Assembly (NCBI GenBank): GCA_024235675.1
Contig: JACKLZ010000003.1
Coordinates: 1-64,000, forward strand
Length of the DNA: 64,000 nt
Reading direction: 5' to 3'
Source: Zoogloeaceae bacterium
GTDB taxonomy: Bacteria; Pseudomonadota; Gammaproteobacteria; Burkholderiales; Rhodocyclaceae
Position 1 is the first letter of the stretch, and each line of letters begins with the position of its first letter. The notes below the pieces were generated by a model that had not been told where the DNA came from, did no database searches, and saw nothing but the letters and a program-made list of their open reading frames with translations. The position numbers and the translations under genes were made by a program. Of the stretch, positions 45,601-50,523 are shown one piece after another.

Positions 45601-46468
45601 CCCGGCCGCCGTCAGCGACGGTGATGTCGCCGCCCGCGTCGATGCGAATGCGGCCTGCGGCTTCGCCCGCCGCGCCATCGGCCGACACCGCGCCGGCGAT
45701 GTTGACTGCGTCAACGGCGACGATGCGCACCGTGTCGCCGTCTTGCAGCATCTGCGCGCCGGCTTCGAGGCCGTCGATGTTCACCAGTGCGCCAAAGCCG
45801 GCATGCGCTGCGGCGCCGGCTTCGATGCGGGCGCCGCCGTCAATGTTCACGTTGGCCGCCGCCAGTTGCACTGCGCGTGCTGCCTTGACCGAGCCCTTGA
45901 CCGTGATCAGACCCGACTCGGACAGCGGAATCTCGCCGCGCAAGGCTTGCTCGACCGCCACGTCGTCAATCGCGCCGCCGGGGCCGATCAGGCGTTCCAT
46001 GTAGGCCGGCGTCGGCGTGGCGACGGTGAGGCTGCCGACGTTGATCTGCCCCTGCGCGCCGACCACCATGCCGTGCGGGTTGAAGAAGAAGACGTTGCCG
46101 CCGATGCGCCCGTCTTTGTAAGCGTTCATCACCCCGTCGATCTGGCTGCGCTCGTTGCGCACCAGGTTGAGCAGGTTGGCCGCTTGCTGGGGCAGATGCA
46201 GATTGACCGTCTGGCCTGAGCCGATGTTGAAACGGGAGAAGGAGTTGAAGGCGTTACTGCCCTTGACCGTCGCGGTGGTGATGTCCGTGACCGCCCCCGC
46301 CTGCGTCAGCGTGGTCGCGGTGCGCCCGTCGGTGACGATGCCGGGTTGGCCCGCCATGGCCATCGGGGCGGCGAGCAGCAGCCAGCTCGAAAAGGCGTTG
46401 AGGAAGGCACAGCGGCGCAACACGCAAAGGTATTGACGACGCAGATAGGTAAGGGCCCCTTGACTCAC
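30638..46468 (-). CDS. Giant filamentous adhesin, TpsA exoprotein (LktA/FHA type)
   Basis: About 5,276 residues. I chose GTG 46468 because GGGAGA precedes it. A long signal peptide ends near MAMA|GQPG (~39). The TPS secretion domain (~42-300) has NLVRNERSQIDG and FFFNPHGMVVG, the motifs read by TpsB POTRA domains. Thousands of residues of degenerate beta-helix follow, with recurring blocks such as GVGAAADV, GVAGSATV and ATIGDNA. A predicted coiled coil (~3330-3730; repeats like DINTLQGQL and NIASRQSQIDTL) interrupts the helix. The C-terminus ends CGKPGEPNACEDL, a Cys-x8-Cys pair like that used by HMW1-type adhesins to stay tethered. It likely mediates adhesion or aggregation. Many overlapping frames on the plus strand are shadows. 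Confidence 0.92.
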   Translation of the reverse strand: MSQGALTYLRRQYLCVLRRCAFLNAFSSWLLLAAPMAMAGQPGIVTDGRTATTLTQAGAVTDITTATVKGSNAFNSFSRFNIGSGQTVNLHLPQQAANLLNLVRNERSQIDGVMNAYKDGRIGGNVFFFNPHGMVVGAQGQINVGSLTVATPTPAYMERLIGPGGAIDDVAVEQALRGEIPLSESGLITVKGSVKAARAVQLAAANVNIDGGARIEAGAAAHAGFGALVNIDGLEAGAQMLQDGDTVRIVAVDAVNIAGAVSADGAAGEAAGRIRIDAGGDITVADGGRVSADGHGANSDGGKIRVWAEDTATLATGGELSARGGEISGDGGHIEFSATETVKLEGGALKANATRGKRGAVLIDPNNIEVVSANQHTDGADFTLIANDKITVGDNITISTRDIANPTTGNHATDASQGDSGDLTLRASNVELKAGSRLLAHADSGRTGGDVKVEGRTLDAIGANRDVNASVSLTEATVTGKDITIRSSAETSLVNELLENNPALTVADAQRQIDQELDDPIDGIGGAFLSVTTKATATTTVLGSKVTGSGKVTISSHAGARSGFEKIATATTTIGDSGAIKSEIRGDTIDITSTATTSLSYKILGTVTKLLDQSWLPDPDGPLISALDDNLFDFNAVPLVALSTAKATTLVDGASLIIGTDTVTIGADADSAAKPTFSSPFLFSAAWGESTAEARARVVGTANVTATNALTVQAHTNTEIDVTATVNSINKPVDATFVRANTHITTIAEVGDSTTTTGGSISVDAQTEAEINAAADAKNTGGSGVGLSLAISETTSTTTATLGGTAEATTGDVTVTANADIEEGNSANAATLGNPSSISAKITNFKAGIQRNVVGGILKATGKINPTTADRLTSFLFPGIKEGKFNAAGAVAWSTGDNTATASIAPLADVKAAGGISVTAKVTDDPSSSAGAKTSSTGSAVGGSVAYGSFVNTANAFIGKGATVDAKGALLVDAQTHVPYPWQIDWEDPDEILNFLTGGVLDMFLTTYSINSAKGKSGIGLAVGVNLFDLDNNATATIDEGAQINTRYKAMPGLASQSVKVSAKNDISLTGAVGILSKKFFGTSGGKAAIGGSAGLISIDTNASATIRGDATVNSANTVDLEALNIQRVVTVTEAGGQSDSVGVEGAVSINTLTNTSTAAIDDDATVDAGDDITLTAKGDLENISVAGGVVATKGQVGIGFSVSVNTIVSDVAAYIGNFDPLGLDLVPALGNISTTGKVNLVAASEVSQGAYSVAGALATDSKAQTDMPAGASDTQDGAGSGTASKSGKGKFGVAVSADVSINDVKADTQAYVSDGATIAAATALDLDATNTLALSALSGAVTISTQQSGNALAGSYAQNSLAGITAAYADDATLTLSGPLTADAKTTGTIETLSASVAGTKGKVGVAGSVSINAIDNATKTYLSNVLLTGVSTVGLTALDDSTIRAIAGAIAFGGKAGIGLSFSWNQLDNDTESWIANSDVDATGLVSVAATTDNSIDTISAAIGASKGPMAGAAAVTINTIDNTTKTWIAGTRGGDGVDSAANIALHSTDSSRIFGLAGALGATTGSAGVGVAFAWNDVDNLVDARLKNNANAESTAGDVTVKANSTTYIEGIAAAGGVAGKAGVAGAGSVVQTKNTVKAGIDAGSTAIADGNVHVGASDDVDLFSLAGNVAGGGKAGIGASASVLITDNTVEARIDGSATGRGKRAAIDVPTGEKNSAGTVLTESTRGVAVTATSHEDIETIAAGGSGGGSAGVAGSATVTDLTEITTAAIGSGASINPLDDGSSTQDVTVRASDETTLLGVAGAVAFGGSGGVGAGADVGLIDKTTTASVAGNVKANDTVTIDARSAEDITSVAASLSVGGSAGIAGSASVYVVDVTTKGEIADGATVHSDGNVIVSADDDNEIDMIAGNGAFGGSAGVGASAAVAILTKTVTARVGESATVDALGTRAGVAVADGSFDTTYTANGTDEGEISAPAASNPDGSDSAALTGQRVASRGTATGFQGLAVTATNKDDVETISATGAAAGSAAITLAGDVNVITTHTTAEIADNAQINQNNTGAGTGQSVLVAAGNDHYQMGIAGSASGAGAVGIGAAADVLVAKHTTLANVGDSADVRARKDVSVIASAQEEILSIAAGLGVAGTVGVAGSTSVLSMTNVTSATTGTGSVVDADGNVRIIATDHTETDVVDGTLAVGLGAAGVGGAVGVTRIEKDTTAGVGVGATVNARGNNTASMQALSGNDLTDRDAITGLMVEANSSEDLFSVAASGAGGFYAGVSGAVTVTSVDSDTTAVIGSGALINQGVTNGSATQDVNVSSKNHAKLDAYTGSVAGGAVGAAGGVDVGTIKNDTTALIDNNAQISSKRDVDVNALTDADIDSITVSASGGLGAIAGGVSVYSVGSGLDAEGRKRLKSDSGDFGDVNSYADDQASDGSINSLLAGSDDARIRNAGTQSQTARAGVSISGDLAGANTAGTTATIGDANVTTTTGAIDIDARQDIDVKVLAGGASVGGVGLGVGVGVVAVNAGTAADVAALATLSSGGAISVGAHTKTVSDLTGFAGSYGGLAIDAALAFVTDNSTTRAAIGDGVQIADATGVSVSASDDRTAESEAVGVSVSGGAAVGASVATATLGGSTTASAGDNLQVGQSVGTIDSLSITADSSNTAKAKSIAGKAGIGLAASGSVATAKSTPTVSATIGDNSRITVAGLTGVAATGRSTADADAIGVNVAGGVGIGASVATATSAPDIDAAIGAGARITANQVRIAATQAILGGGTSAYALGAAGGLLAGVNATYAESNNKGKVDAKLGDNSELIVASSVNVDATNNTRQRTDVTGVSIGGVLAAGATIGHANAETETHASLGNGVQVASLGGLTGLISVTATGKDDNIATAVSGSGGLISGSAASVGTFSKSDTTARVGSGDATHSLNATTFTLKADHTSQFNAKVDSVSASAVGASGSKARHTVESTVEATVADNGRIKANHVDIDANNRAHKFWWGATSVAADAATNADSAAWNIQSGSGGALNAAAGSSRSTVTLTTVARIGQNAQVHGLMPALGEGSFSLDAFNEVIGHDKSKLDSGGLVAIAATETHFTATGNATVEFGAGAQVSSDTGDIKAGTRSRVDLDTRSSSDTYGLAGAPMGEAYSTWIGNNKAIVKSGARLLADQGGVHLGGGQASDGTRTDIEVDSDVRLWNKTAFPINSDPDARSHVTSNASVQLLGTAAIETAGDITLAADKGKIDAHHVGIGKDIYREAASGIVSGISNAFGGDDVSFDIEGGETVVGGSSTAQIEGSALAGIHRFESLTLEYELVDASGNVVASPVTGTDGRVLWRLKVSKTDGVNYTIDPAVGLAANIQKRIDKLRSLMEQYAGDPVAVGAYESEIKFLQFKLVELGLASGDPNGTNFNTGNWNNPSPKEVKLEEIAQKEAQIDNLGNDIVSTTDGATTTTDGALAAQTTLTTDAGTVVLRADSINGNNNTIRTNLAGMGNFNAADGDYLNLIDQQSTAASLRGDINTLQGQLSTDRTSLATSNANIDTLLGNIASRQSQIDTLLATNGAQSQIDALRALNDTDRNSATAELGTANSLLAGIATKSTQLDQKAGSLSSTYTTINSLQTTLRSRFANGSADSGRVAAVSNLQGSNTSLRGDVSTLAGNINGADATVAGASTTVAGNLTTVQGFETDLGTAQTDLVALEAQLPGLSDVPANGPIADFMHVDDITVRLGNIDVTADNLTGNGALRAPGDAKISIVNNTPDFLVLGKLTVDSDSGGEIRQNGFLINDNNEIRRINLNNQAPSLTLQTKHNNGAGLPQIEVISNYDPNSAKNANLPAPSPDIQLSDDVSNPLGLVRVYSQAGSIYVDGDIRAAQVDVQADNGDFVQSFVDGFYHSSGDPAANVQGGQTSTPAGKGIVANGSVFISARYLNINGLVQSGIETWNITLPTTPVLTGPASLYGLNQSALDTLVENWKNSTGPQYSTLAAAGGAVVFNAALNRIEANASYAHTDMGTSGWAQRTSSFGGLYPLISDYGNIGASYDPSVTGGRFVLDGEAVKGGYIQLYGQILNTAGSASRLKVLDGFGQIVVTNPTDRAVVVNNLSTGTDADGSGRGVRGVIDITDIQRVNTTNGTSDAIHTVITRENNTVMLDQTGRWEGSVFNPNYRFTGADTGATNGRNTTYDPQTGLRYVWTTATDKSTNTYWQFSGTQFLGISALRTRPSGTVESKRGPYTTGTRRLDDGTYLLRDTSLTGTPLKTTNNTRTTSDHWTKTKEWTDCNWWTICIAQDYHSKWTQSTGTQTITTFSLKADYPINVEFSGQDTGLVAINSKSDVILNGLINNRFGDTTITAGVNPGTNAALVKAGQSILQGSENALVTGQSLNFAASYSVGTTGSNANPVNIDLNGGTLNAAVASGNLALRQANGDLSIGIVSAGGAANAGLGQVLIAADGHLSMAGPLSSITGNKIELVSENGRIGSAADPVRVKAGFTSNLAERRFFGVTASARESIFLDSESWIGNLSADLLVSSITSATGEVLVRTPGRIIDNNPFETRDERTYAQLLSLWEELSLLENTTKNAEKQQAAIAAFEAGASQEYRIYWQIRNQQADPSSFDANHTVALSTAQETAMRDSLAQQGKTQTEIDDLVRDYSKDRTDEYRTLHDKLYATPAYENLIPVGYQDGFAYVATQTERDAQLKGSSWSEHELGIAFSPGLLKETTDTNPVLKDPNVSGTQVTLKADKGIGETGLTRMIDLSLNPGLISDDDKVALAAAERSDLSLNGGIASVTQRKPVVVGGNGLLTVTDRAGNAVAGDVFLASETSVNVAAILSTGETRLKAAGDIIHGAGPGVAAFMASSLILESAKGSIGSSTQPVLVQLGDNDPLIARADGNIFITQLGNDLAVDTLFSRAGIWLTAPGSIIDAFNTDDTNIRAQTLNLLAGGSLGSASNFLDIGLGPRLESDTDDTGYLTANAGTGAFLRSPSLPLILHQVDAGTEIRVIGGTDVVVEGAVTAPVSVDIAAGDDVRFDGGQIASDTVAISAGSDGSGNVVGSPTAGADIVAATSAFITAPQGIGTGDPLNVRTPQLDLQADTMDVVATPINTALPLMVNASGVGGSMASDVKLDLTSTDSVTIGTLFANTSQTTATTPLFTVTDGQLGDYAAFYTPAFAIRVDHQNRAFQPGFDVRAFTLSGLYDMVVTPQSALIGAYIITKNPRKVVFSNPGGVADLRSRGQLNALDHQSKNDKSNRVAAGAAENYATASGGLVFVDPGVFECGKPGEPNACEDL

Positions 46469-46681
46469 GGTACATCTCCCGTTTGGTGCGTCGCGGGGGC
46501 TGTGATGCGGGTGCATCGCCTGTCAGACAGGATCTTGGCGTTCAGCCCGGCGCGAGGTGAAAAGCAGAGGCAGTGCCGAAGAGCGCCGTAAACATGATCG
46601 TCGGGCCATCGGGCCTTGCCGCGATCCCTGGCCGGTTCTTGGGTGTCGGCGTCGGGGGCGTTCGAGTGCAGCTTTTTTGAC

Positions 46682-46707
46682 TTGGCTGACGGGGGTGTGT
46701 CAGCCAA
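46682..46707. repeat. Perfect 9-bp inverted repeat upstream of tpsA
   Basis: Arms TTGGCTGAC and GTCAGCCAA with an 8-base loop. It lies 3 bases from the FNR-like box and about 215 bases before the tpsA start. It may be an operator or a 5'-leader hairpin. Confidence 0.55.
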
Positions 46708-46709
46708 AT

Positions 46710-46723
46710 TTGACATAAATCAA
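46710..46723 (-). promoter_or_regulatory. FNR/Anr-type binding site upstream of tpsA
   Basis: Minus strand TTGAT-TTAT-GTCAA differs by one base from the FNR/Anr consensus TTGAT-N4-ATCAA. It lies about 240 bases upstream of the tpsA start. An oxygen-responsive role is inferred from the match only. Confidence 0.45.
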
Positions 46724-46965
46724 TCGTGTTGAGGGGTAAAGCAAGACATGTACCGCTCCGTGCAAACGATTGTTACATAAGCGATCTTTGCGACAGGCGG
46801 CATACGCCGAAAGCATGAGGTGTAAAAAATGTCGACGCTTTTCGGGCGTGCCACACTGCCTGGCGATGATGGGTGTCGGGGCCGGTGGCGCGGGTTTTGG
46901 CCTGTGTCAGCCAGCGTCAAACCCGCCCGCGGTGCGAGCGCGCAGGCGCTGTCGTCCGCGCGTGA

Positions 46966-48039
46966 TCAGGGGGATTTGCTTTTGCGCCGTTGGCGGATGC
47001 TGACGGCGACCAGGGTGATTACCGAGAGCGGTATGACGAAGCCGAGCATGGCCGTGGTGAAGGTCTTGAGCGCGCCGCTACCGGTGGCGTCGAGTACCAG
47101 ATACACGACGTAGGCGACGTAATAGGTGATGAACACCGCGCCTTCCCAGCGCGCGATTTCCCGACGCACCAGAAATACCGGCAGGCAGGCCACGGCGACC
47201 GCCAGCATGATCCACAGGTCGAAGTCGATGGCCGCCGCCGGCACTGGCAGACCGGTGGGGGCGATCAGGCCGGCCAGGCCGAGACAGCCGAGCAGATTGA
47301 ACACATTGCTGCCCACGGCGTTGCCGATGGCCATGTCGCGCTCGCCACGGATGGCGGCCATCACCGAGGTGGCGATCTCGGGCAGTGAGGTGCCGATGGC
47401 GACCACGGTGAGGCCGATGACCAGATCGTCCACGCCCAGCCAGCGGGCAAAAAACACCGCCGCTTCGACCAGCCAGTCGGCGCCAAGCACCAGCAGACCC
47501 AAACCGGCGGCGACCTTGAGCACATCGAAGCCCCAGTGGCCGCCCGGTTCGGCCGCTGACAGATCGCCGAAGTGGTCTTGCTCGGCCTGCGAGGCGCGGC
47601 GCGACTGGCGCACCAGAAAAATCAGATAGGCGATCAGCAGCGCGAGCAGCAGGCCGCCTTCGGCCTGGCCGATCTGGCCATTGGCGGCGAGGCCGACGAC
47701 CAGCGCCGAGGCGCCGATCATGACCGGCACTTCCTGGCGAATGACCTGGCCCGCAATCGACAGCGGGGTGACCAGCGCGCCGATGCCGAGAATCAGCAAG
47801 AGGTTGCAGATATTGCTGCCGACCACATTGCCGATGGTCAGCGCGGACTGGCCGGCGATGGCGGCGTCGATGGCGACGGCAATTTCGGGGGCGCTGGTGC
47901 CAAAGGCGACGATGGTGAGTCCGACCACCAGCGGCGACAGGCCGAAGGACAGCGCCAGTCGCGAGGCGCCGCGCACCAGCACGTCAGCGCCGACGGTGAG
48001 GGCGATCAGGCCGGCAATGAAGAAGAAGAGTTGCATCAT
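46966..48039 (-). CDS. Calcium/sodium antiporter (CaCA family), second copy
   Basis: 357 residues with ~10 membrane segments. The duplicated motifs FGTSAPEIAVAIDAAI / GNVVGSNICNLLL and IGTSLPEIATSVMAAI / GNAVGSNVFNLLG are those of YrbG-like exchangers. It is collinear with the copy at 17301-18389 but clearly diverged. The frame starts ATGATG (48039 or 48036). No Shine-Dalgarno is obvious. It is the distal neighbour of the LivJ/K-like gene but separated from it by a strong terminator. Confidence 0.92.
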   Translation of the reverse strand: MMQLFFFIAGLIALTVGADVLVRGASRLALSFGLSPLVVGLTIVAFGTSAPEIAVAIDAAIAGQSALTIGNVVGSNICNLLLILGIGALVTPLSIAGQVIRQEVPVMIGASALVVGLAANGQIGQAEGGLLLALLIAYLIFLVRQSRRASQAEQDHFGDLSAAEPGGHWGFDVLKVAAGLGLLVLGADWLVEAAVFFARWLGVDDLVIGLTVVAIGTSLPEIATSVMAAIRGERDMAIGNAVGSNVFNLLGCLGLAGLIAPTGLPVPAAAIDFDLWIMLAVAVACLPVFLVRREIARWEGAVFITYYVAYVVYLVLDATGSGALKTFTTAMLGFVIPLSVITLVAVSIRQRRKSKSP

Positions 48040-48062
48040 GGCTCAGGGGGCGTGCATTGGCG

Positions 48063-48091
48063 AAAAAAGCCCGCCACCTCGGTGGCGGGCC
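48063..48091 (-). terminator. Rho-independent terminator of the amino-acid binding protein gene
   Basis: Minus strand GCCCGCCACC / GGTGGCGGGC stem with a short GA loop followed by six T. It starts about 20 bases after the stop at 48113. Confidence 0.9.
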
Positions 48092-48112
48092 TTCTCGATC
48101 ATTGCAGCATGA

Positions 48113-49225
48113 TCAGTTCAGGGTGGCCCACTTGCCGTCCTTGAACTGGAACAGCGTGGTGCCGCCCGACTTGATGTCGCCATACTGGTCGAAAGCGATC
48201 TCGCCGGTCACGCCTTCATACGAAATGCTCTTGAGCGCCGGCAGGTACTTGGCCGGTGCCGTGGAGCCGGCGACCTTCATGGCTTCGATCATCGCCATGG
48301 CAGCGTCGTAGCTGTAGGGCGCGTAGAGCTGCACATCGGTATCGAAGCGCTTCTTGTAGCGGGCCTTGAAGTCGGCGCCCTTGGGCATCTTCTCCATGGG
48401 GATGCCGGCCTGCGAGCAGTAGGTGTCTTCTTTGAGCGCCGCGCCACCGAGCTTGAGCATCTCGCCGGTGCACACGCCGTCGCCGCCGAGGAACTTCCCG
48501 GCGTAGCCGAGCTGGCGCATCTGGCGCAGCATCGGTGCGGCCTGGGCGTCCATGCCGCCGTAGAAGATGGCGTCGGGCTGCTGGCCCTTGATCTTGGTGA
48601 GGATGGCCATGAAGTCGGTGGCCTTGTCATTGGTGAACTCGCGGCCCACCACTTGCACGCCGTAGGCCTTCAGGCTTTCGGCGAAGGCGTCGGCCAGGCC
48701 CTGGCCGTAGGCGGTGCGGTCGTCGATGATGGCGACTTTCGTGAGCTTGAGCGATTCGGCGGCGTACTTGGCCATCGCGGCGCCTTGCTGCAGGTCGTTG
48801 GCGATGACGCGGAAGGTGACCTTGTAGCCCTGACGGGTCAGCTTGGGGTTGGTGGCCGAGGGCGTGATGACCGGAATGCCGGCCTGCTCATAGACGCGCG
48901 AAGCGGGGATCGAGGCCCCGGAAGTGACGTGACCGACCACGCCGACGACTTCGGCATCGGCCAGGCGCTGGGCGGCGGTGGTGGCCATGCGCGGGTCGGC
49001 CTGATCGTCTTCACCCATCAGTTCGAAGGTGACCTTCTTGCCGGCAATCATGACGCCGGCGGCGTTGGCGTCTTCAACCGCCAGACGGGCACCGTTCTCG
49101 CCGTCCTTGCCAATGTGGGCGATCGGGCCGGTCAGCGGGCCGGCGTGGCCGATTTTGACGGCGTCCGCGTGCGCAACACCGAGGCCGAGGCCGAACAGGG
49201 CCAGTGCGAGTACTGTTTTTTGCAT
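48113..49225 (-). CDS. Branched-chain amino-acid ABC transporter substrate-binding protein (LivJ/LivK-like)
   Basis: 370 residues. The signal peptide is MQKTVLALALFGLGLGVAHA. The mature protein is a Leu/Ile/Val-binding-type (peripheral-binding-protein group I) fold: KIGHAGPLTGPIAHIGKDGENGARLAVEDAN, VVGHVTSGASIPASRVYEQAGIPVITPSATNP, and VAIIDDRTAYGQGLADAF. It binds a hydrophobic amino acid in the periplasm for an ABC importer, but no permease or ATPase genes are adjacent. AGGAG lies 11 bases before the ATG. The terminator after it makes it monocistronic, as is common for abundant binding proteins. Confidence 0.92.
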   Translation of the reverse strand: MQKTVLALALFGLGLGVAHADAVKIGHAGPLTGPIAHIGKDGENGARLAVEDANAAGVMIAGKKVTFELMGEDDQADPRMATTAAQRLADAEVVGVVGHVTSGASIPASRVYEQAGIPVITPSATNPKLTRQGYKVTFRVIANDLQQGAAMAKYAAESLKLTKVAIIDDRTAYGQGLADAFAESLKAYGVQVVGREFTNDKATDFMAILTKIKGQQPDAIFYGGMDAQAAPMLRQMRQLGYAGKFLGGDGVCTGEMLKLGGAALKEDTYCSQAGIPMEKMPKGADFKARYKKRFDTDVQLYAPYSYDAAMAMIEAMKVAGSTAPAKYLPALKSISYEGVTGEIAFDQYGDIKSGGTTLFQFKDGKWATLN

Positions 49226-49404
49226 TTTGCTAGCTCTCCTGGAAGCTATCGAGTGTCAAAATGGGATCAACGCCAGCCGGTGTGGTGCGGAAAAAAGTGA
49301 TTGCGCATCCCGCCGGTCTTGAGAAAACGCCGCGTAAAACCCCCGCCATTCTAGCGCCGGGGGCCGCGCGGCGCACGGATCGGCCCATTATTGACGGAGC
49401 TCTC

Positions 49405-49893
49405 ATGAAGAAATTGCTGTCCCTGCTGTGTGCCTTGCTGAGCCTGTTCGGGCTGAGCGCGTGTGATCAGTTCGTGATTGAAGACCTGAAGCCCGGGGTG
49501 TCGACCGGCTTTGAAGTGCGCGACAAACTCGGCCCGCCGGGGATCGAATGGCGCAACGACGATGGCACGGTGACCTGGGAGTACACCCAGCAGCCGCAGG
49601 GCATCACCTGCTATCTGATCACCATCGATGGCAGCAATGTGGTGCAGAAAGTCGAGCAGGTGCTGACCGAGGCGCAGTTCGCCCGCATCCAGCCCGGACT
49701 GAGCCAGGATCAGGTGCGTCGCATGCTCGGCAAGCCGGCCAAGACGCAGTTCTTCCAGCTCAAGAACGAGACGGTGTGGGACTGGCTGATCGACAACAGC
49801 AATGGGGCGGAGCCGGTCTTCTTCAACGTCTATTTCAACACCCAGGGCCAGGTCGTGCGCACGGGCCGCGACATCGAGTACAAGGGGCGCTGA
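49405..49893 (+). CDS. BamE-like (SmpA/OmlA) outer-membrane lipoprotein
   Basis: 162 residues from ATG 49405 (CGGAGCTCTC before it). Lipobox LSAC after a hydrophobic signal peptide. The mature part has the BamE fold signature: a first half LKPGVSTGFEVRDKLGPPG and a second RIQPGLSQDQVRRMLGKPAKTQFF, so it contains two BamE/OmlA-like repeats. BamE stabilises the outer-membrane protein assembly machine. It may be a paralogue rather than the housekeeping BamE, because a second similar gene follows at once. Confidence 0.78.
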   Translation: MKKLLSLLCALLSLFGLSACDQFVIEDLKPGVSTGFEVRDKLGPPGIEWRNDDGTVTWEYTQQPQGITCYLITIDGSNVVQKVEQVLTEAQFARIQPGLSQDQVRRMLGKPAKTQFFQLKNETVWDWLIDNSNGAEPVFFNVYFNTQGQVVRTGRDIEYKGR

Positions 49894-49895
49894 TC

Positions 49896-50447
49896 ATGAA
49901 AGCCTGGCTGGTGGTGGTTTTGGTGCTGGGTTTGGCGGCCTGCGCGACGCAGCCGCCCATCGTGCCGGGCCAGTCGGCGGTGCAGGTGCGCACCGATCGG
50001 GGGGCGCCGACGCGGATCGTGGCGCGGCCCGACGGCGGTGAGTTGTGGCAGTACGCCACGCAGCCCTTCGGCACCAGCTTTGTGCAGGTGCGCTTCGATG
50101 CGGCCGGGCAGGTGATCGAGACCTGGGATGGTCTGGCCGCCGAGCGGTTGGCCAGAATCCGGCCGGGCATGACGATCGAGCAGGTGACCGATCAGCTCGG
50201 CCCGCAGCGCAGTGTTGAGCATTTTTCGCTCTCCGGCGAGACGGTGTACGACTGGAACATCAGCAACAGCGGCAACCCCGGCACGGCCACCTACTTCAAT
50301 GTGCATTTTCGCGATGCCGTCGTGCTGCGCACCTCGACCACCTACGACTATCCGCGCGACGGGGTGTTTTTTGGTGGCTTCGGCATCAGCGGGGGCAGCG
50401 GCTCCGGGGTGGGCATCGGCATCAATATCGGGGTCGGATCGCGCTAG
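49896..50447 (+). CDS. BamE-like lipoprotein, tandem paralogue
   Basis: 183 residues. Signal peptide MKAWLVVVLVLGL with lipobox LAAC. It has two BamE-like repeats (QSAVQVRTDRGAPTRIV and RIRPGMTIEQVTDQLGPQRSVEHF), the second matching the neighbour's second repeat, including YDWNISNSG versus WDWLIDNSN. A Gly-rich tail (residues ~160-183, GGFGISGGSGSGVGIGINIG) has no counterpart in the first gene. It starts 2 bases after the upstream stop, so the pair is an operon. Confidence 0.72.
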   Translation: MKAWLVVVLVLGLAACATQPPIVPGQSAVQVRTDRGAPTRIVARPDGGELWQYATQPFGTSFVQVRFDAAGQVIETWDGLAAERLARIRPGMTIEQVTDQLGPQRSVEHFSLSGETVYDWNISNSGNPGTATYFNVHFRDAVVLRTSTTYDYPRDGVFFGGFGISGGSGSGVGIGINIGVGSR

Positions 50448-50523
50448 GGCGCTACCCGAAGGGCTCTGCCCTCTTGGTGCCCAGACAGCTGAGCGGGACC
50501 GATGGATCCAAGGTGAACACGCC

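Larger units (their letters stand above)
46469..46965. other. Intergenic region with regulatory elements upstream of tpsA
   Basis: About 500 bases between the adhesin start and the 3' end of the exchanger gene. It is noticeably AT-richer around 46670-46850 than its neighbours. It holds an FNR-like box and a 9-bp hairpin (annotated separately). No convincing ORF or RNA gene is seen in the remainder. Confidence 0.6.

Noticed and set aside
17301..48039. Two Na+/Ca2+ exchanger genes considered as a recent segmental duplication
   Set aside because: The proteins are diverged along their whole length and their neighbours differ, so they are ordinary paralogues.
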